64,000 bases of DNA from Capillimicrobium parvum (GCF_021172045.1 NZ_CP087164.1:3162001-3226000), one strand, 5' to 3'. Positions 45,096 through 57,211 are shown, counted from the first letter of the stretch. The notes: generated by a model from the sequence alone, not told the origin. Numbers and translations are program-made.

Positions 45096-46363
45096 GCGAC
45101 CGCCAGCGGTGCGAGCGCCGCCCGGAACGCGTCCTCGTCGGGTCCGATCCCCGCCGCCGACAGCCGGCCGGGCGCGAACAGCTCGGTTGCCAGCGCGCGC
45201 ACGTCGTCGAGCGTCACCGCGTCGATGCGCTCGAGCACCTCGTCGACGTCGAGCACCGGCAGGCCGGCCAGGACGGCCGAGCCGAGCCGGTTCATGCGCG
45301 ACGCCGTCGACTCCAGCGACAGCACCAGCCGGCCCTTCGCGTTCTCCTTGGCCCGCGCGATCTCGGCCTCGGTCGCGGGCTCGTCGGCGAACCGCTCGAG
45401 CTCGGAGCCGAGGACCTTCAGCGCCTCCCGGAGGTTGTCGCCGCGGGTGCCGAGGTACAGGCCGACCTGGCCGGTGCCCCCGTACAGCGCCGTGAACGAG
45501 TAGACCGCGTAGGCCAGCCCGCGCCGCTCGCGCACCTCCTGGAACAGGCGCGACGATGACGTGCCGCCGAGGATCGTGTCGAGGACCCGCAGCGCGAAGC
45601 GGCGGTCGTCGTCGCGCGCGATCCCGCGGCCGCCGAGGCAGACGTGGACCTGCTCGGTGTCCTTGCGCGCGAAGACCGTCCGCGCCTCGAACGGGGGCAG
45701 CGGCGCGGACTGCAGGCGCGAACGGCCGCCGTTCATCCCCCGCTGCTCGGCCTCGCGCACGAGCTCGACGATGCGTTCGTGCTCGAGGGAGCCGGCGGCG
45801 GCGACCACGACCTGCGGCGGGTGGTAGTGCCGCTGGTGGAACGCCGCCAGGCCGTCACGGTCGATCGACGAGATGACCTCGGCGCGGCCGATGATCGCGC
45901 GCCCGAGCGGATGGCCCGCGAAGACCGCCTCGCCGAGCACGTCGAAGACCTTGTCCTGCGGGTCGTCCTCGTACATCGCGATCTCCTCGAGCACGACCTC
46001 GCGCTCGGTCTCCAGATCGCGCAGCGCCGGCCGCCAGACCATGTCGGCCATGACCGAGAACGCCTCGTCGAGGTGCACGTCGAGGACGCGCGAGTACACC
46101 GAGGTCGACTCCTTGCCCGTTCCCGCGTTCAGCTCCGCGCCCATCGCGTCGAACAGCTCGTCGATCTCGTGCGACTGCAGCCGGTCCGTGCCCCGGAAGA
46201 GCATGTGCTCGAGCAGGTGCGACAGGCCGGCCTCGGCCTCGGCCTCCATGCCGGAGCCGGTGCCGATGAAGAAGCCGAGGGCGGCGGATCTCACGGAGGG
46301 CATCGCCTCCGTGATGACCCGCACGCCCGACTCCAGCTCGGTGAGGGTGACCCCGTCGGTCAC
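45092..46363 (-). CDS. M16-family zinc peptidase
   Basis: 423 residues, GTG start. Inverted zinc site HLLEH at 49-53 with the downstream glutamate in EREVVLEEIAMYEDDP, and the second half-domain with GRGIARDD and the R-Y-type SYAVYSFTALYGGTGQVGLYLG segment. It belongs to the YmxG/PqqL group found between pnp and dapB in many Gram-positives; substrate unknown. 54 bp separate it from pnp upstream on the same strand. Confidence 0.93.
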   Translation of the reverse strand: MTDGVTLTELESGVRVITEAMPSVRSAALGFFIGTGSGMEAEAEAGLSHLLEHMLFRGTDRLQSHEIDELFDAMGAELNAGTGKESTSVYSRVLDVHLDEAFSVMADMVWRPALRDLETEREVVLEEIAMYEDDPQDKVFDVLGEAVFAGHPLGRAIIGRAEVISSIDRDGLAAFHQRHYHPPQVVVAAAGSLEHERIVELVREAEQRGMNGGRSRLQSAPLPPFEARTVFARKDTEQVHVCLGGRGIARDDDRRFALRVLDTILGGTSSSRLFQEVRERRGLAYAVYSFTALYGGTGQVGLYLGTRGDNLREALKVLGSELERFADEPATEAEIARAKENAKGRLVLSLESTASRMNRLGSAVLAGLPVLDVDEVLERIDAVTLDDVRALATELFAPGRLSAAGIGPDEDAFRAALAPLAVA

Positions 46364-46417
46364 CCGGCCACCGGATGCGTCATCCGTGCTCCGTCCCGCG
46401 ACCCTCGGGATGCAGCA

Positions 46418-48692
<2,275 letters not shown>

Positions 48693-48706
<14 letters not shown>

Positions 48707-49238
48707 ATGTGTTCTGCCTCTCTTCTGGCCCGCGTTCGGTAGCGGGCCGCCTCTTTGCTGCTTCTCTTTGCCGAACCACGTCATTGTAGAGGGCTTGGTC
48801 GGGGCGACCTTCGCGGAAGAAGGTCGGCGTGGTCATGGCGCCGGCGAGCACCGCCTCGTGCGTCTGGCGCCGGACGCGGTCGGCGACGGCGTCCGAGCGG
48901 CGGTCGGCCTCGAAGCGGTCGAGGTCGAGCCCGAGCCGCTCCACCAGCGCCCACAGGTGCGGGTCCTCGATGCGGCTCTGGTCGGCGTAGACGGCGTCGT
49001 GGAACGCCCAGAACGCGCCCTGCAGCGCGGCCGCCTCCGACGCGCGGGCGACCGGCACGGCGCGGGGGTGCTTGGCCTTCAGCGCCAGGTGGCGGAAGAC
49101 GCGGCGCACGTGCCGGTCGGACAGGCGCTCGTGCGCGACGGCGCAGAACGGGCACGTGAAGTCCGCATAGACGATCACGAGCGGGGCGTCCGAAGGGCCA
49201 CGGGCGTGATCGTCGTCGTGCTCGTCCTGATCGATCAT
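48693..49238 (-). CDS. DsbA-family thioredoxin-like protein
   Basis: 181 residues from ATG 49238; an ATG four codons upstream is equally possible but has its purine run (GGGAAG) directly abutting. It shows a thioredoxin fold with CPFC (Cys29, Cys32) in VIVYADFTCPFCAVAH, the long helical insertion of DsbA proteins, and the cis-Pro TTPTFFREGRPDQ. No signal peptide, so it is cytoplasmic; similar actinobacterial proteins link to mycothiol. Its stop overlaps the start of pnp, interrupting the common rpsO-pnp arrangement. Confidence 0.85.
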
Positions 49239-49389
49239 GGGCCCGTACATCTTCCCGCGTCGCCGCTCGGCGGGCCCCGCCCCCGGCGTAACGGTCTGCG
49301 CTGACCACCTGACCCCGCCGGGCGCGCTGGGGCGGCAGCCGTGACCTGCTTGCGCTTCAGGCGCCGCCCTGATGCCCGTGAGGGCGCGG

Positions 49390-49851
49390 CTACGAGTCGA
49401 GCGCTTCCAGGATCAGGTTGACGCCCGGCAGGTCGCCCGGCGAGTCGGCGACGTAGCTCCAGCGCACGACCCCGTCGGGGCCGAAGATCACGATCGCGCG
49501 GTTCGTCATGCCCGCGGGCTCGAAGTACGTGCCGAGCTTGCGCGAGGTCGCGCCCTTGGGCTCGAAGTCCGACAGCTGCGGGATCGAGACGCCGAGCTTC
49601 TCCTTGAACGCGGTCTGCGACCACGTCGCGTCGGTCGAGACCCCGTAGAGCTTGGCGTCGCGCTTGGCGAACTCGTCGCCGACCTCGTCGTAGATCTGCA
49701 GCTGGTCGGTGCAGACCGGCGAGAAGGCGAACGGGTAGAAGACCAGGACGGTCGTCTGGCCCTTGAGGCTCTCCTGCGTGAAGGTGTCGCCGTCCTCGGT
49801 GGCGAGGGAGAACTCCGGCGCCGGCGTCCCCGGCACGACGAGCTCGGTCAT
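49390..49851 (-). CDS. Peroxiredoxin, AhpE-like
   Basis: 153 residues. The peroxidatic cysteine is Cys47 in the FAFSPVCTDQLQIYDE segment, and the catalytic Thr/Ser and Arg are in PFAFSPVCTD and GMTNRAIVIFG. Only one cysteine is obvious, as in 1-Cys AhpE peroxiredoxins of actinobacteria, which reduce peroxide with an external thiol. Soluble, no signal peptide. It lies 52 bp downstream of rpsO on the same strand. Confidence 0.9.
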   Translation of the reverse strand: MTELVVPGTPAPEFSLATEDGDTFTQESLKGQTTVLVFYPFAFSPVCTDQLQIYDEVGDEFAKRDAKLYGVSTDATWSQTAFKEKLGVSIPQLSDFEPKGATSRKLGTYFEPAGMTNRAIVIFGPDGVVRWSYVADSPGDLPGVNLILEALDS

Positions 49852-49903
49852 CGAGCCGCGTCCAGCAGGGCCGGAACCGTCCGGGAGGCCGACCCGCGGG
49901 ATC

Positions 49904-50173
49904 TCACCGGCGAAGGCCGAGCTCGCGGATGAGCTCGCGGTAGCCCTCGAGGTCCTTCTTCTGCAGGTAGCCGAGCAGCCGCCGGCGCTGGCCGACGAGC
50001 ATCAGCAGGCCGCGGCGCGAGTGATGATCCTTCTTGTGCTCGCGCAGGTGCTCCGTCAGTTCGTTGATGCGGGCCGTCAGCAGGGCGACCTGGACGCGGG
50101 TGTTCCCCGTGTCCTGCGGGTTGTCGCCGAACTTCGCGACGATCTCGGCCTTGTTTTCCAGAGTTAGCGTCAT
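49904..50173 (-). CDS. rpsO: 30S ribosomal protein S15
   Basis: 89 residues, complete S15: [20 protein letters not shown], then [23 protein letters not shown], the RNA-binding [23 protein letters not shown] and the closing [15 protein letters not shown]. It binds the central domain of 16S rRNA early in assembly. Its start overlaps the end of ribF by 4 bp (ATGA). In most bacteria pnp follows directly; here two redox genes lie between. Confidence 0.97.
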   Translation of the reverse strand: MTLTLENKAEIVAKFGDNPQDTGNTRVQVALLTARINELTEHLREHKKDHHSRRGLLMLVGQRRRLLGYLQKKDLEGYRELIRELGLRR

Positions 50174-51075
50174 GTGCGGCCCGACACGGTAGCAAGGGCG
50201 GCCTCCACGTCGCGATCCATCTGCGCGACGAGGTCGTCGACGGAGGGGAACCGGCGCTCGCCGCGCAGGCGCTTGTGGAAGTCCAGCGCGAGCGCCGCGC
50301 CGTACAGATCGCCGCTCCAGTCGATGAGAAACGCCTCGATGAGCTCGCCGCGACCGCTCTGGAACTGGGGCCGCACGCCGATGTTCACGGCGGCCGGCAC
50401 CGGGACCGCCTCGCCGTCCTCGAGGCCCGGCACCCACGCCACGCAGGCGTACACGCCGTGGCCGGGGATGACGTAGCCCTCGGGCGGGACGAGGTTCGCG
50501 GTCGGGAAGCCCAGCTCGCGCCCGCGCTTGTCGCCGTCGACGACCTCGCCGCGGTGGCGGAACGGCCGGTCGAGCAGCCGGCCGGCGTAGGCGACGGCGC
50601 CGCCGGTGATCAGCCCGCGGATGTGGCTGGAGGAGACGATCTCGCCGTCGATCTCCAGCAGCGAGCTGACGCGGGTCTCGAAGCGGTCGTCGGCGGCCAG
50701 CAGGTCGGCGTCGCCGCGGGCGAGGTGACCGAAGCGGAAGTTCTCCCCGACGCTCACGTGCGTCGCCTGGAGCGCGTCGACGAGGATGCGGTCGACGAAC
50801 TGCTCGGCCTCGACCGACGCGAGCTCGTCGTCGAACGTCACGACGACGAGCTCCTCGACGCCGAGCTCCGACACGAGCTGCGCCTTGCGCTCCAGCGAGG
50901 TCAGCAGGCGCGGAGCGCTGCGCGGCGCGATGACCGCCAGCGGATGCGGCTCGAACGTCACGACGGTGTCGCTGCCCTCGATCACGGCACGATGGCCGAG
51001 GTGCACGCCGTCGAAGGTGCCCAGCGCGATCTTGCGGGGGCGCGGCTCGGCGTCGGTGAGAGCGGTGATCTTCAT
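50170..51075 (-). CDS. ribF: Bifunctional riboflavin kinase / FAD synthetase
   Basis: 301 residues. N-terminal nucleotidyltransferase with [11 protein letters not shown] near 19-29 and [14 protein letters not shown]-terminal riboflavin kinase with [23 protein letters not shown] and VNIGVRP. It turns riboflavin into FMN and FAD. It overlaps both truB upstream and rpsO downstream by 4 bp each (ATGA), so truB-ribF-rpsO is one tight unit. Confidence 0.96.
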   Translation of the reverse strand: MKITALTDAEPRPRKIALGTFDGVHLGHRAVIEGSDTVVTFEPHPLAVIAPRSAPRLLTSLERKAQLVSELGVEELVVVTFDDELASVEAEQFVDRILVDALQATHVSVGENFRFGHLARGDADLLAADDRFETRVSSLLEIDGEIVSSSHIRGLITGGAVAYAGRLLDRPFRHRGEVVDGDKRGRELGFPTANLVPPEGYVIPGHGVYACVAWVPGLEDGEAVPVPAAVNIGVRPQFQSGRGELIEAFLIDWSGDLYGAALALDFHKRLRGERRFPSVDDLVAQMDRDVEAALATVSGRT

Positions 51076-51881
51076 CCGGGCCGGAAGCCTACGATGGGCT
51101 TCAGAACACCGCCCTCCCGAGGTTCGGCGACCGCGATCGGGCCGTCGCCGTCGGCGAGCACCACGACCGGGCCCTGCGGGGCCCCGGAGGGCGCCGTCAG
51201 GGCCACGCCGTGGGCCGCCCGGCGCGCGGCCTCACCGTCCACCGCGACGACCGGCAGGATCGCCGCAAGCGCGTCGCCGAGGGGCACGACCCGCTCGGGG
51301 TCGGCGTCCTCGATCCGGAAGGGCCCGATCGCCGTGCGCCGCAGCTGAAGGCAGTACGCGTCGCCGAGGTCGCCGATCAGCGAGCGCACGTAGGTGCCGG
51401 TCGAGCACTCGATCGCGAACGTCGCGCGGTCGCCGTCGCGTCCCAGCAGCTCGAAGCGGGTGACCTCGACCTCGCGCTCGGCCAACTCGACCTCGGTGCC
51501 GGCGCGGGCGAGCTCGTAGGCGCGCCGGCCGCCGACCTTGACGGCGGAGTAGGCCGGCGGGCGCTGGCGCAGCCGCCCGGTGGGCAGCGGGCGGTCGAGG
51601 TCCGGGAGGCGGCCGGTGTGCTCGACCTCGCCCTCGGGGTCCCCGGTCGTCGACGTCCACCCCAGCCGGGCGACCGTCTCATAGGCCTTCGGCTGGCCCA
51701 TGAAGAACCGCTGCGCCCGCGTGGCGCGACCGGCGAGCACGATCAGCAGGCCCGTGGCGAAGGGGTCCAGCGTCCCGGCGTGGCCCACCCGTACGCCGCG
51801 GCCGAAGCGGCGCCGGGCGGCCGCGACGATGTCGTGCGACGTCTTGCCCGCGGGCTTGTCGATGAGCATCACTCCGTCCAT
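51072..51881 (-). CDS. truB: tRNA pseudouridine-55 synthase
   Basis: 269 residues. Catalytic Asp39 in [12 protein letters not shown]; other signatures are [11 protein letters not shown] near 7-17, [19 protein letters not shown] and [15 protein letters not shown]. It makes pseudouridine 55 in the T-loop of tRNAs. The C-terminal PUA-like part is reduced but present. ATG 51881 is preferred over longer forms that add a Ser/Arg-rich leader. In relatives truB follows nrnA on the same strand; here an inserted plus-strand gene and a palindromic element separate them. Confidence 0.95.
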   Translation of the reverse strand: MDGVMLIDKPAGKTSHDIVAAARRRFGRGVRVGHAGTLDPFATGLLIVLAGRATRAQRFFMGQPKAYETVARLGWTSTTGDPEGEVEHTGRLPDLDRPLPTGRLRQRPPAYSAVKVGGRRAYELARAGTEVELAEREVEVTRFELLGRDGDRATFAIECSTGTYVRSLIGDLGDAYCLQLRRTAIGPFRIEDADPERVVPLGDALAAILPVVAVDGEAARRAAHGVALTAPSGAPQGPVVVLADGDGPIAVAEPREGGVLKPIVGFRPG

Positions 51882-51942
51882 GCCGGGCGCATTGTGGCGA
51901 CTCGAAGGCATCGGCCGTCCCCGGGACGGGCAAGATGCACCC

Positions 51943-52587
51943 GTGCCCGTCGACTCGTTCTCCGTTCTCGCGGCGGCGCCCGACGCGCCGTTGGACGAGC
52001 TCGCCCTCGCCATGGCGGCCGAGATGCGGCCCATCGACGCGGATCGGGCGCTCGAGCGCCTCGACGCGCTGGCCGGGCGGATCGACCCGGTGGCCATCGG
52101 CGCGGCCGCCGAGCTCCACGCGCTCGTGTCCGTGCTCGCACACGAGGACGGCTTCCAGGGCGACCGAGCCGCCTACGACGACCCGCGCAACTCGATGCTC
52201 GACCTGGTGCTCGAGCGCCGCCGCGGCCTGCCGATCCTGCTCAGCGTCGTCTACGTCGAGGTCGCGCGCCGGGCCGGCATCGCGATGGCGGGCTTCGGCC
52301 TGACCGGGCACTTCGTCTGCGGCCACGTCGGCGGCGACGAGGTGCTGCTCATCGACCCGTTCGACGGCGGGCGGCCCATCGCGCCCGCCTACGGCGCGCT
52401 CCGGCCCTGGACGCCGCACGAGATCGCGACGCGCATGCTCAACAACCTCGTCGGCTCCTACGAGCGGCGCGGGGACCTCACGCGCGCCATCCGCGCCGCG
52501 GACCTGCGGATGCTGCTGCCGGCCGATGAGGAGGACAGCGTGCGCCACGAGATCCAGGCGCGGGCGCTGCACGCCCGTCTCAACTGA
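51943..52587 (+). CDS. SirB1-family transglutaminase-like protein
   Basis: 214 residues, GTG start. The SirB1/transglutaminase-like core is seen: DRAAYDDPRNSMLDLVLERRRGLPI, LLSVVYVEVARRAGI, GHFVCGHVGGDEVLLIDPFDGG and the helical NNLVGSYERRGDLTRAIRAADLRM tail, which is TPR-like. Family members lack a proven enzymatic activity. It sits on the plus strand between truB and nrnA, which are otherwise adjacent on the minus strand in many genomes, so it marks an insertion. Downstream lies a short repeat and the MITE-like element. Confidence 0.85.
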   Translation: MPVDSFSVLAAAPDAPLDELALAMAAEMRPIDADRALERLDALAGRIDPVAIGAAAELHALVSVLAHEDGFQGDRAAYDDPRNSMLDLVLERRRGLPILLSVVYVEVARRAGIAMAGFGLTGHFVCGHVGGDEVLLIDPFDGGRPIAPAYGALRPWTPHEIATRMLNNLVGSYERRGDLTRAIRAADLRMLLPADEEDSVRHEIQARALHARLN

Positions 52588-52594
52588 GAGGTCG

Positions 52595-52630
52595 CACCGG
52601 GGCCCGCGTCCCGGCGACAGCGGCCAACCC
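52595..52630. repeat. Short dispersed repeat, copy 1
   Basis: CACCGGGGCCCGC followed by a variable middle and GCGGCCAACCC recurs at 59281-59319 with 13 and 11 identical bases at the ends and a middle differing by 3 bp in length. Here it follows the stop of the SirB1-family gene by 7 bp. The meaning is unknown. Confidence 0.45.
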
Positions 52631-52666
52631 TCGCACCCTGACGCGCGCGGATAGTGGTCGGCACCC

Positions 52667-52836
52667 CTAGGAGTCTGTTGATCTTTCATCCGTCGATGCG
52701 AGAGGACGTGACCGTGGATGCCGGGGGCGACCGGCCGGCCCAGCGAATGCTGGTGGCCTTTGCGGGCCGGCCGGTCGTCATCCGGCGCCGCGGACGCGTT
52801 CTCTCGCGCGGCGGGGAAAGCTCAACAGGCTCCTAG
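52667..52836. mobile_element. 170-bp palindromic MITE-like element with CTAG target duplication
   Basis: Ends CTAGGAGTCTGTTGA and TCAACAGGCTCCTAG are inverted copies (14 of 15 bases). Pairing continues: GCGAGAGGACG at 52698 with CGTTCTCTCGC at 52797 (10 of 11), and CGACCGGCCGGCCC at 52728 with GGGCCGGCCGGTCG at 52764 (14 of 14). Symmetry centres coincide within 1 bp, so the whole element folds into one long hairpin. CTAG at both edges fits a 4-bp target duplication, which IS5-type elements often make. No transposase is present. The right CTAG supplies the stop codon of nrnA. Confidence 0.85.
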
Positions 52837-53819
52837 AGGCCGAGCTGGTCGGCGACCGCGCCGCGCAGGAACGCGACGATGTCGTCGATGTCCATGTCGG
52901 TCGAGAAGCCGGCCGCGCGGCGGTGGCCGCCTCCGCCCTGGCTGCGCGCGATCGCGCTCACGTCGACGGTCCCGTCGGTCGAGCGCAGCGATGCCTTGCG
53001 TACCGGCGTCGATCCCTCGCGCTCGCGCACGAGCACCGCGACCTTCGTGCCCTCGACCGAGCGCAGGTAGTCGACGATGCCCTCCGTGTAGCTCTCCTCG
53101 GCACCGGTGGCGCGGAAGTCCTCGGCCGTGACGTGGGTGAAGGTCAGCGCACCGTCGTCGTAGCGGGCCACGCGGGTCAGCGCCCGCCCGAGCAGATCGA
53201 GCTTGGCCAGCGGCATGCCCTCGTACAGGCGGCGATACGTGCGCTCGACGTCGACGCCCTGGTCGATGAGGTCGGCGGCCATGAGGTGCGCCGTGCGCCC
53301 GGTGTTCTCGTACATGAAGCGGCCGGTGTCCGTGACGAGCCCGACGTACAGGGCGTCGGCGATCTCCCGGGTGGCGGGCACGCCGAGCGCGCCCATCATG
53401 TCCCACACGATCTCCGCCGTGCACGACGCGTCGTCGACGACGTGGTTGACCGAACCGAAGCGGGTGTTGTCGTGGTGGTGGTCGAGGTTGAGCACGTTGG
53501 CCCCGGCCGGGTCGATCGGGCTGCGATCGATGTTGCCGCAGTCGAGGAAGACGACGGTGCGCGCCAGGAGGTCAGGCGGCGGCGCCGTCACGAGGTCGTC
53601 GAAGCGGAAGAACCGGTACTCGTACGGCAGCGGGAAGTCCTGGGGCGAGAGGAACATCAGGACGTCCTTGCCGAGCGTCGTCAGGACGCCGTGCATCGCG
53701 ACCAGCGAGCCGAGCGCGTCGCCGTCGGGGTTCTCGTGCGTGACGAGCAGGAACTGGTCGCCGGAGCGCAGCTCGGCGAGCATGCGCTGCCGCGACGTCG
53801 TGGCCGCCTGGACGCTCAT
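52833..53819 (-). CDS. nrnA: NanoRNase/pAp phosphatase, DHH-DHHA1 family
   Basis: 328 residues. DHH domain with THENPDGDALGSLVA near 27-41, LDCGNIDRSPID and NLDHHHDNTRFGSVN (DHH motif), and a DHHA1 domain ending ARSQGGGGHRRAAGFS. It degrades short oligoribonucleotides and pAp in the cytoplasm. It overlaps rbfA upstream by 4 bp (ATGA). The stop TAG lies within the CTAG at the border of the MITE-like element, so the element inserted exactly at the end of this gene without changing it. Confidence 0.95.
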   Translation of the reverse strand: MSVQAATTSRQRMLAELRSGDQFLLVTHENPDGDALGSLVAMHGVLTTLGKDVLMFLSPQDFPLPYEYRFFRFDDLVTAPPPDLLARTVVFLDCGNIDRSPIDPAGANVLNLDHHHDNTRFGSVNHVVDDASCTAEIVWDMMGALGVPATREIADALYVGLVTDTGRFMYENTGRTAHLMAADLIDQGVDVERTYRRLYEGMPLAKLDLLGRALTRVARYDDGALTFTHVTAEDFRATGAEESYTEGIVDYLRSVEGTKVAVLVREREGSTPVRKASLRSTDGTVDVSAIARSQGGGGHRRAAGFSTDMDIDDIVAFLRGAVADQLGL

Positions 53820-54193
53820 TCGCGGCCTGCGTCCCCGCCGGCCTCGACGTCGTCCGACAGCTCGCGCTTGATGATCCGCTCCAGCTTGAACGCCCGTTCC
53901 GTCGTCTCGTCGAGGAGGAACTCGAGCTCCGGCGTGTGCTTCAGCCGCAGCTCGGACGCGACGCGCCGCTGCAGGAAGCCGTGCGCCGAGTCGAGGCCCG
54001 CGATGGAGGCCTCGCGCGTTCGGCGGTCGCCGAGGACGCTCACGTAGACACGCGCGCGGCGAAGGTCGGGACTGGTCTTGACGTCGGTCACGGTGACGAA
54101 CCCAACGCGTGGGTCCTTGAGATCTTGTGCAACAGCGTCGCTGACGACTTGGCGCACAGCCTCGTCGACCCGACGCATGCGGTCGGTACTCAT
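53816..54193 (-). CDS. rbfA: Ribosome-binding factor A
   Basis: 125 residues. KH-like protein that assists 16S rRNA 5' end maturation and cold adaptation: RVDEAVRQVVSDAVAQDLKDPRVGFVTVTDVKTSPDL, then ARVYVSVLGD and RVASELRLKHTPELEFLLDE. The C-terminal 20 residues are acidic, disordered. It overlaps nrnA and ylxP by 4 bp on each side, in the conserved nusA-infB-rbfA-nrnA block. Confidence 0.96.
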   Translation of the reverse strand: MSTDRMRRVDEAVRQVVSDAVAQDLKDPRVGFVTVTDVKTSPDLRRARVYVSVLGDRRTREASIAGLDSAHGFLQRRVASELRLKHTPELEFLLDETTERAFKLERIIKRELSDDVEAGGDAGRE

Positions 54194-54492
54194 CCTATGT
54201 CCTCGTCCGACGTGAAGATTCTCTGAACGCGCACATCATCTGGATAACGGTCGATCAGCCAACGTTCCACGGTGTCCGCGTGCCGCTCGAGCTGACCCAT
54301 CGAGCCGCTCGTCAGGACCACCGAGAGCTGCGAGCGCTGCCACACGTCGTGATGGTCGATCTCGGCGACGGCGGCGCCGAGGCGCCCGTGGAGCTGCGCC
54401 TTGACGGACTGCAGCTCCTTGCGCTTGGCCTTCAGCGAGCCCGCGACCGGGAAGTGCAGGTCGACCAGCAGCAGCGCGACGTAGGCCGTCAC
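54190..54492 (-). CDS. YlxP-like protein (DUF503)
   Basis: 100 residues matching the DUF503/YlxP family: YVALLLVDLHFPVAGSLKAKRKELQSVKAQL at the N-terminus, then FNVAVAEID-like region AAVAEIDHHDVWQRSQLSVV and the SMGQLERHADTVERWL helix. Found between infB and rbfA in many bacteria, suggesting a role in ribosome biogenesis; biochemistry unknown. It overlaps rbfA by 4 bp and starts 25 bp after infB. Confidence 0.93.
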   Translation of the reverse strand: MTAYVALLLVDLHFPVAGSLKAKRKELQSVKAQLHGRLGAAVAEIDHHDVWQRSQLSVVLTSGSMGQLERHADTVERWLIDRYPDDVRVQRIFTSDEDIG

Positions 54493-54517
54493 GCCGGCAC
54501 CCGGACCGGCGCGGGCA

Positions 54518-56968
54518 TCACGTCAGCTCGCGCTCGACCCGCTTCGTCTCGTAGGCCTCCAGGACGTCTCCCTCCTTGACGTCCTGGAAGTTGCGCAGCA
54601 CGATGCCGCACTCGAACCCGGTCTGGACCTCGCGTACGTCCTCCTGGAAGCGGCGCAGCGACTCGATCTCGCCGTCGTAGACCACCGTGCCGTCGCGGAC
54701 GAGGCGGCACTTGGCCCCGCGGCGGATCATGCCCTCCGTCACGTAGGAGCCAGCGATGACGCCGATCCGCGATGCGCGGAACGTCTGGCGCACCTCGGCG
54801 CGGCCGAGGGACTCCTCGACCTCCTCCGGCTCGAGCATGCCCTCCATCGCCGCGCGCAGCTCCTCGATGGCGCGGTAGATCACCGAGTACGTACGGATCT
54901 CCACGCCCTCGCGATCGGCGATGGCCGCCGCGTCGCCGACCGGGCGCACGTTGAAGCCGAGCACGACCGCGTCGGACGCGGCGGCGAGCATGATGTCGGA
55001 CTCGTTGATCCCGCCGACGCCGCGATGGATGACCTGGGCGAAGACCTCGGTCTGCGGCAGCTTGGCGATCTCGTCCTCGATGGCCTCCAGCGAGCCGGCC
55101 ACGTCGGCCTTGACGACGAGGTTGAGCTCCTTCGACGTGCCGGACTTCGCGCGGGTGAAGACGTCCTCCAGCGACACCTTGCGGCCGGAGCGCCGGGCGA
55201 TCGACTCGGTCTTCAGGCGGTTGGCGCGTTCGGCCGCCAGGACGCGGGCGCGCTTGTCGCTCTCGACGACGTGGAAGAACTCGCCGGCCTCGGGGACGCC
55301 GTCGAAGCCGAGGACCTCGACGGGATCGCCGGGGTGGGCCTCCTTGACGCGGTCGCCCTTGTAGTCGACGAGCGCGCGCACCTTGCCCCAATCGGCGCCC
55401 GCAACCACCGCGTCGCCGATCTTCAGCGTGCCGCGGTCGATGAGCAGGGTGACGACGGGGCCGCGGCCGGGATCGAGCTTGGACTCGATGACGTGCCCGG
55501 ACGCCTCGACGTTCGGGTTGGCCTTGAGCTCCTCGAGGTCGGCGACGACCTGGATCGTCTCCAGCAGGTCCTCGAGGTTCTGCTTCGTCTTGGCGGAGAC
55601 GTCGACGTACTCGATCTCGCCGCCCCACTCGGCCGGCTGGAGGTCGCGCTGCGTGAGCTCGGTGCGCACCCGGGTCGGGTCCGCGCCCTCCTTGTCGATC
55701 TTGTTGACCGCGACGACGATCGGCACGTCGGCGGCGCGCGCGTGGTCGATGGCCTCCTCGGTCTGCGGCTTGACGCCGTCGTCGGCGGCGACGACGAGCA
55801 CGACGATGTCGGTCACCTTCGCACCGCGGGCGCGCATGGCGGTGAACGCCTGGTGGCCCGGCGTGTCGAGGAAGGTGATCGCCTTGCCGTTGTGGTGGAC
55901 CTGGTAGGCGCCGATGTGCTGGGTGATGCCGCCGGCCTCGCCCGCGGTCACCTCGGTCTCGCGCACCGCGTCCAGCAGCGACGTCTTGCCGTGGTCGACG
56001 TGGCCCATGATCGTGACGACCGGCGGGCGCTCGACGAGGTCCTCGGCCGCGTCGTCGTACGTCGGCTCGATGTCCACGTCGTCGGCGGCGTGAACGATCT
56101 CGATCTCCTTGTCGAACTCGTCCGCGATGACCTGGATCGCCTCGTCGGCCAGCGTCTGCGTGAGCGTGGCCATCTCGCCCAGGGTCATGAGCTTCTTGAT
56201 GATCTCGGGGATCGGGACGCCGAGGTACTCGGCGACGTCCTTGACCGTCGAGCCGGAATTGACCTTGACCTTGTCGGTCGCGGACTGCGCCTGGACGTCG
56301 AGCGGGGCGATCGTGTCGTCGTAGGTGCCGCGACGGCGACGGCCGCGACCGCGCGGGGGACGCCGCGGCGGGCCCTGCGGGCCGCCGCCGGGACCGCCCC
56401 CGGGGCCTCCGCCGCCGGGGCCGCGGCGCGCGGCCTGGGAGTCGATGACGACGCGACGCCGTCCGCCCGCCTGGGCCGGGGCGCGCTCGCCGGTGCGCTG
56501 GTCGTCGCGCGTCGGGCGCGCCGAACGCGAGCCGCCTGCACCGGCGCCACCGCCGGAGGCACCGGCCGGCCGCGGACCGGCGCCGGCGCCCTGCGGGCGT
56601 GCGCCGGGGCCCTGCCCCTGAGGCCGGCCGCCGGGACCCTGCCCCTGAGGCCGGCCGCCGCGGGCACCGCCGGGACCGCCGCCCTGACGCTGGCCGCCAC
56701 CGCCGCCGCCCTGCCGCTGCTGACCGCCGCCCTGACGGCCGTCGGCCGGGCGCTGGCGGCGCTGCTCGGGCGGCAGGTCGCCGATGCGCTGCGGATGCGA
56801 GGCACCGTTCGTCGGCTGGTTGGCCTTGACGACGCTCAACGCGAGCTTCTCGTCGATCGTGGAGTTGGGCGACGGCACGCTGAAGCCGGCCTCCTGGAGC
56901 TGCTTGGCGAGCTCCTTGGCGTTGAGGCCGTGCGTGTCGGCGATGTCGGCGATGCGCTTCTTTGCCAT
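54518..56968 (-). CDS. infB: Translation initiation factor IF-2
   Basis: 816 residues. N-terminal IF2_N helix ([21 protein letters not shown]), a long Gly/Gln/Arg/Pro-rich disordered segment (60-215), then a second IF2_N and the GTPase with G1 GHVDHGKTS near 322-330, [13 protein letters not shown] and the C-terminal beta barrels ending [17 protein letters not shown]. It delivers initiator tRNA to the ribosome. Its start lies 3 bp after ylxR, so nusA-ylxR-infB is tightly coupled. Confidence 0.97.
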   Translation of the reverse strand: MAKKRIADIADTHGLNAKELAKQLQEAGFSVPSPNSTIDEKLALSVVKANQPTNGASHPQRIGDLPPEQRRQRPADGRQGGGQQRQGGGGGGQRQGGGPGGARGGRPQGQGPGGRPQGQGPGARPQGAGAGPRPAGASGGGAGAGGSRSARPTRDDQRTGERAPAQAGGRRRVVIDSQAARRGPGGGGPGGGPGGGPQGPPRRPPRGRGRRRRGTYDDTIAPLDVQAQSATDKVKVNSGSTVKDVAEYLGVPIPEIIKKLMTLGEMATLTQTLADEAIQVIADEFDKEIEIVHAADDVDIEPTYDDAAEDLVERPPVVTIMGHVDHGKTSLLDAVRETEVTAGEAGGITQHIGAYQVHHNGKAITFLDTPGHQAFTAMRARGAKVTDIVVLVVAADDGVKPQTEEAIDHARAADVPIVVAVNKIDKEGADPTRVRTELTQRDLQPAEWGGEIEYVDVSAKTKQNLEDLLETIQVVADLEELKANPNVEASGHVIESKLDPGRGPVVTLLIDRGTLKIGDAVVAGADWGKVRALVDYKGDRVKEAHPGDPVEVLGFDGVPEAGEFFHVVESDKRARVLAAERANRLKTESIARRSGRKVSLEDVFTRAKSGTSKELNLVVKADVAGSLEAIEDEIAKLPQTEVFAQVIHRGVGGINESDIMLAAASDAVVLGFNVRPVGDAAAIADREGVEIRTYSVIYRAIEELRAAMEGMLEPEEVEESLGRAEVRQTFRASRIGVIAGSYVTEGMIRRGAKCRLVRDGTVVYDGEIESLRRFQEDVREVQTGFECGIVLRNFQDVKEGDVLEAYETKRVERELT

Positions 56969-56971
56969 TGG

Positions 56972-57211
56972 CTAATCCGAGTCTAGTGCTTGGGGCGCGG
57001 ACGTCACTCGGGCGCGGAAGGCCCTTGCGAAGCCTCCGCGGCGGGACGCCCGCTCGAGGCAGGCGGGGTCGGGATGGACGTAGGCGCCGCGTCCACCGAG
57101 GCGCCGGTCGCGGTCGAAGACGGCGCGGCCCTCGACCAGGGCCAGGCGCAGGAGGTCCCGTTGCGGGGCTCGCTCGCCGCACCCCGCGCAGCGGCGGACC
57201 GGCGCCGTCAG
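56972..57211 (-). CDS. YlxR-family RNA-binding protein, CTG start
   Basis: 79 residues starting at CTG 57211. The YlxR/DUF448 hallmark RRCAGCGERAPQRDLLRLAL is at 6-25, with a GGRGAYVHPDPACLERA block (40-56) and a basic end. YlxR is a small nucleic-acid-binding protein of the nusA-infB operon; it has been tied to RNase P. No ATG, GTG or TTG exists in frame near the motif; the CTG overlaps the nusA stop (CTGA) and GGAGG lies 4 nt upstream. Most YlxR proteins start just before this motif. Confidence 0.85.
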   Translation of the reverse strand: MTAPVRRCAGCGERAPQRDLLRLALVEGRAVFDRDRRLGGRGAYVHPDPACLERASRRGGFARAFRARVTSAPQALDSD

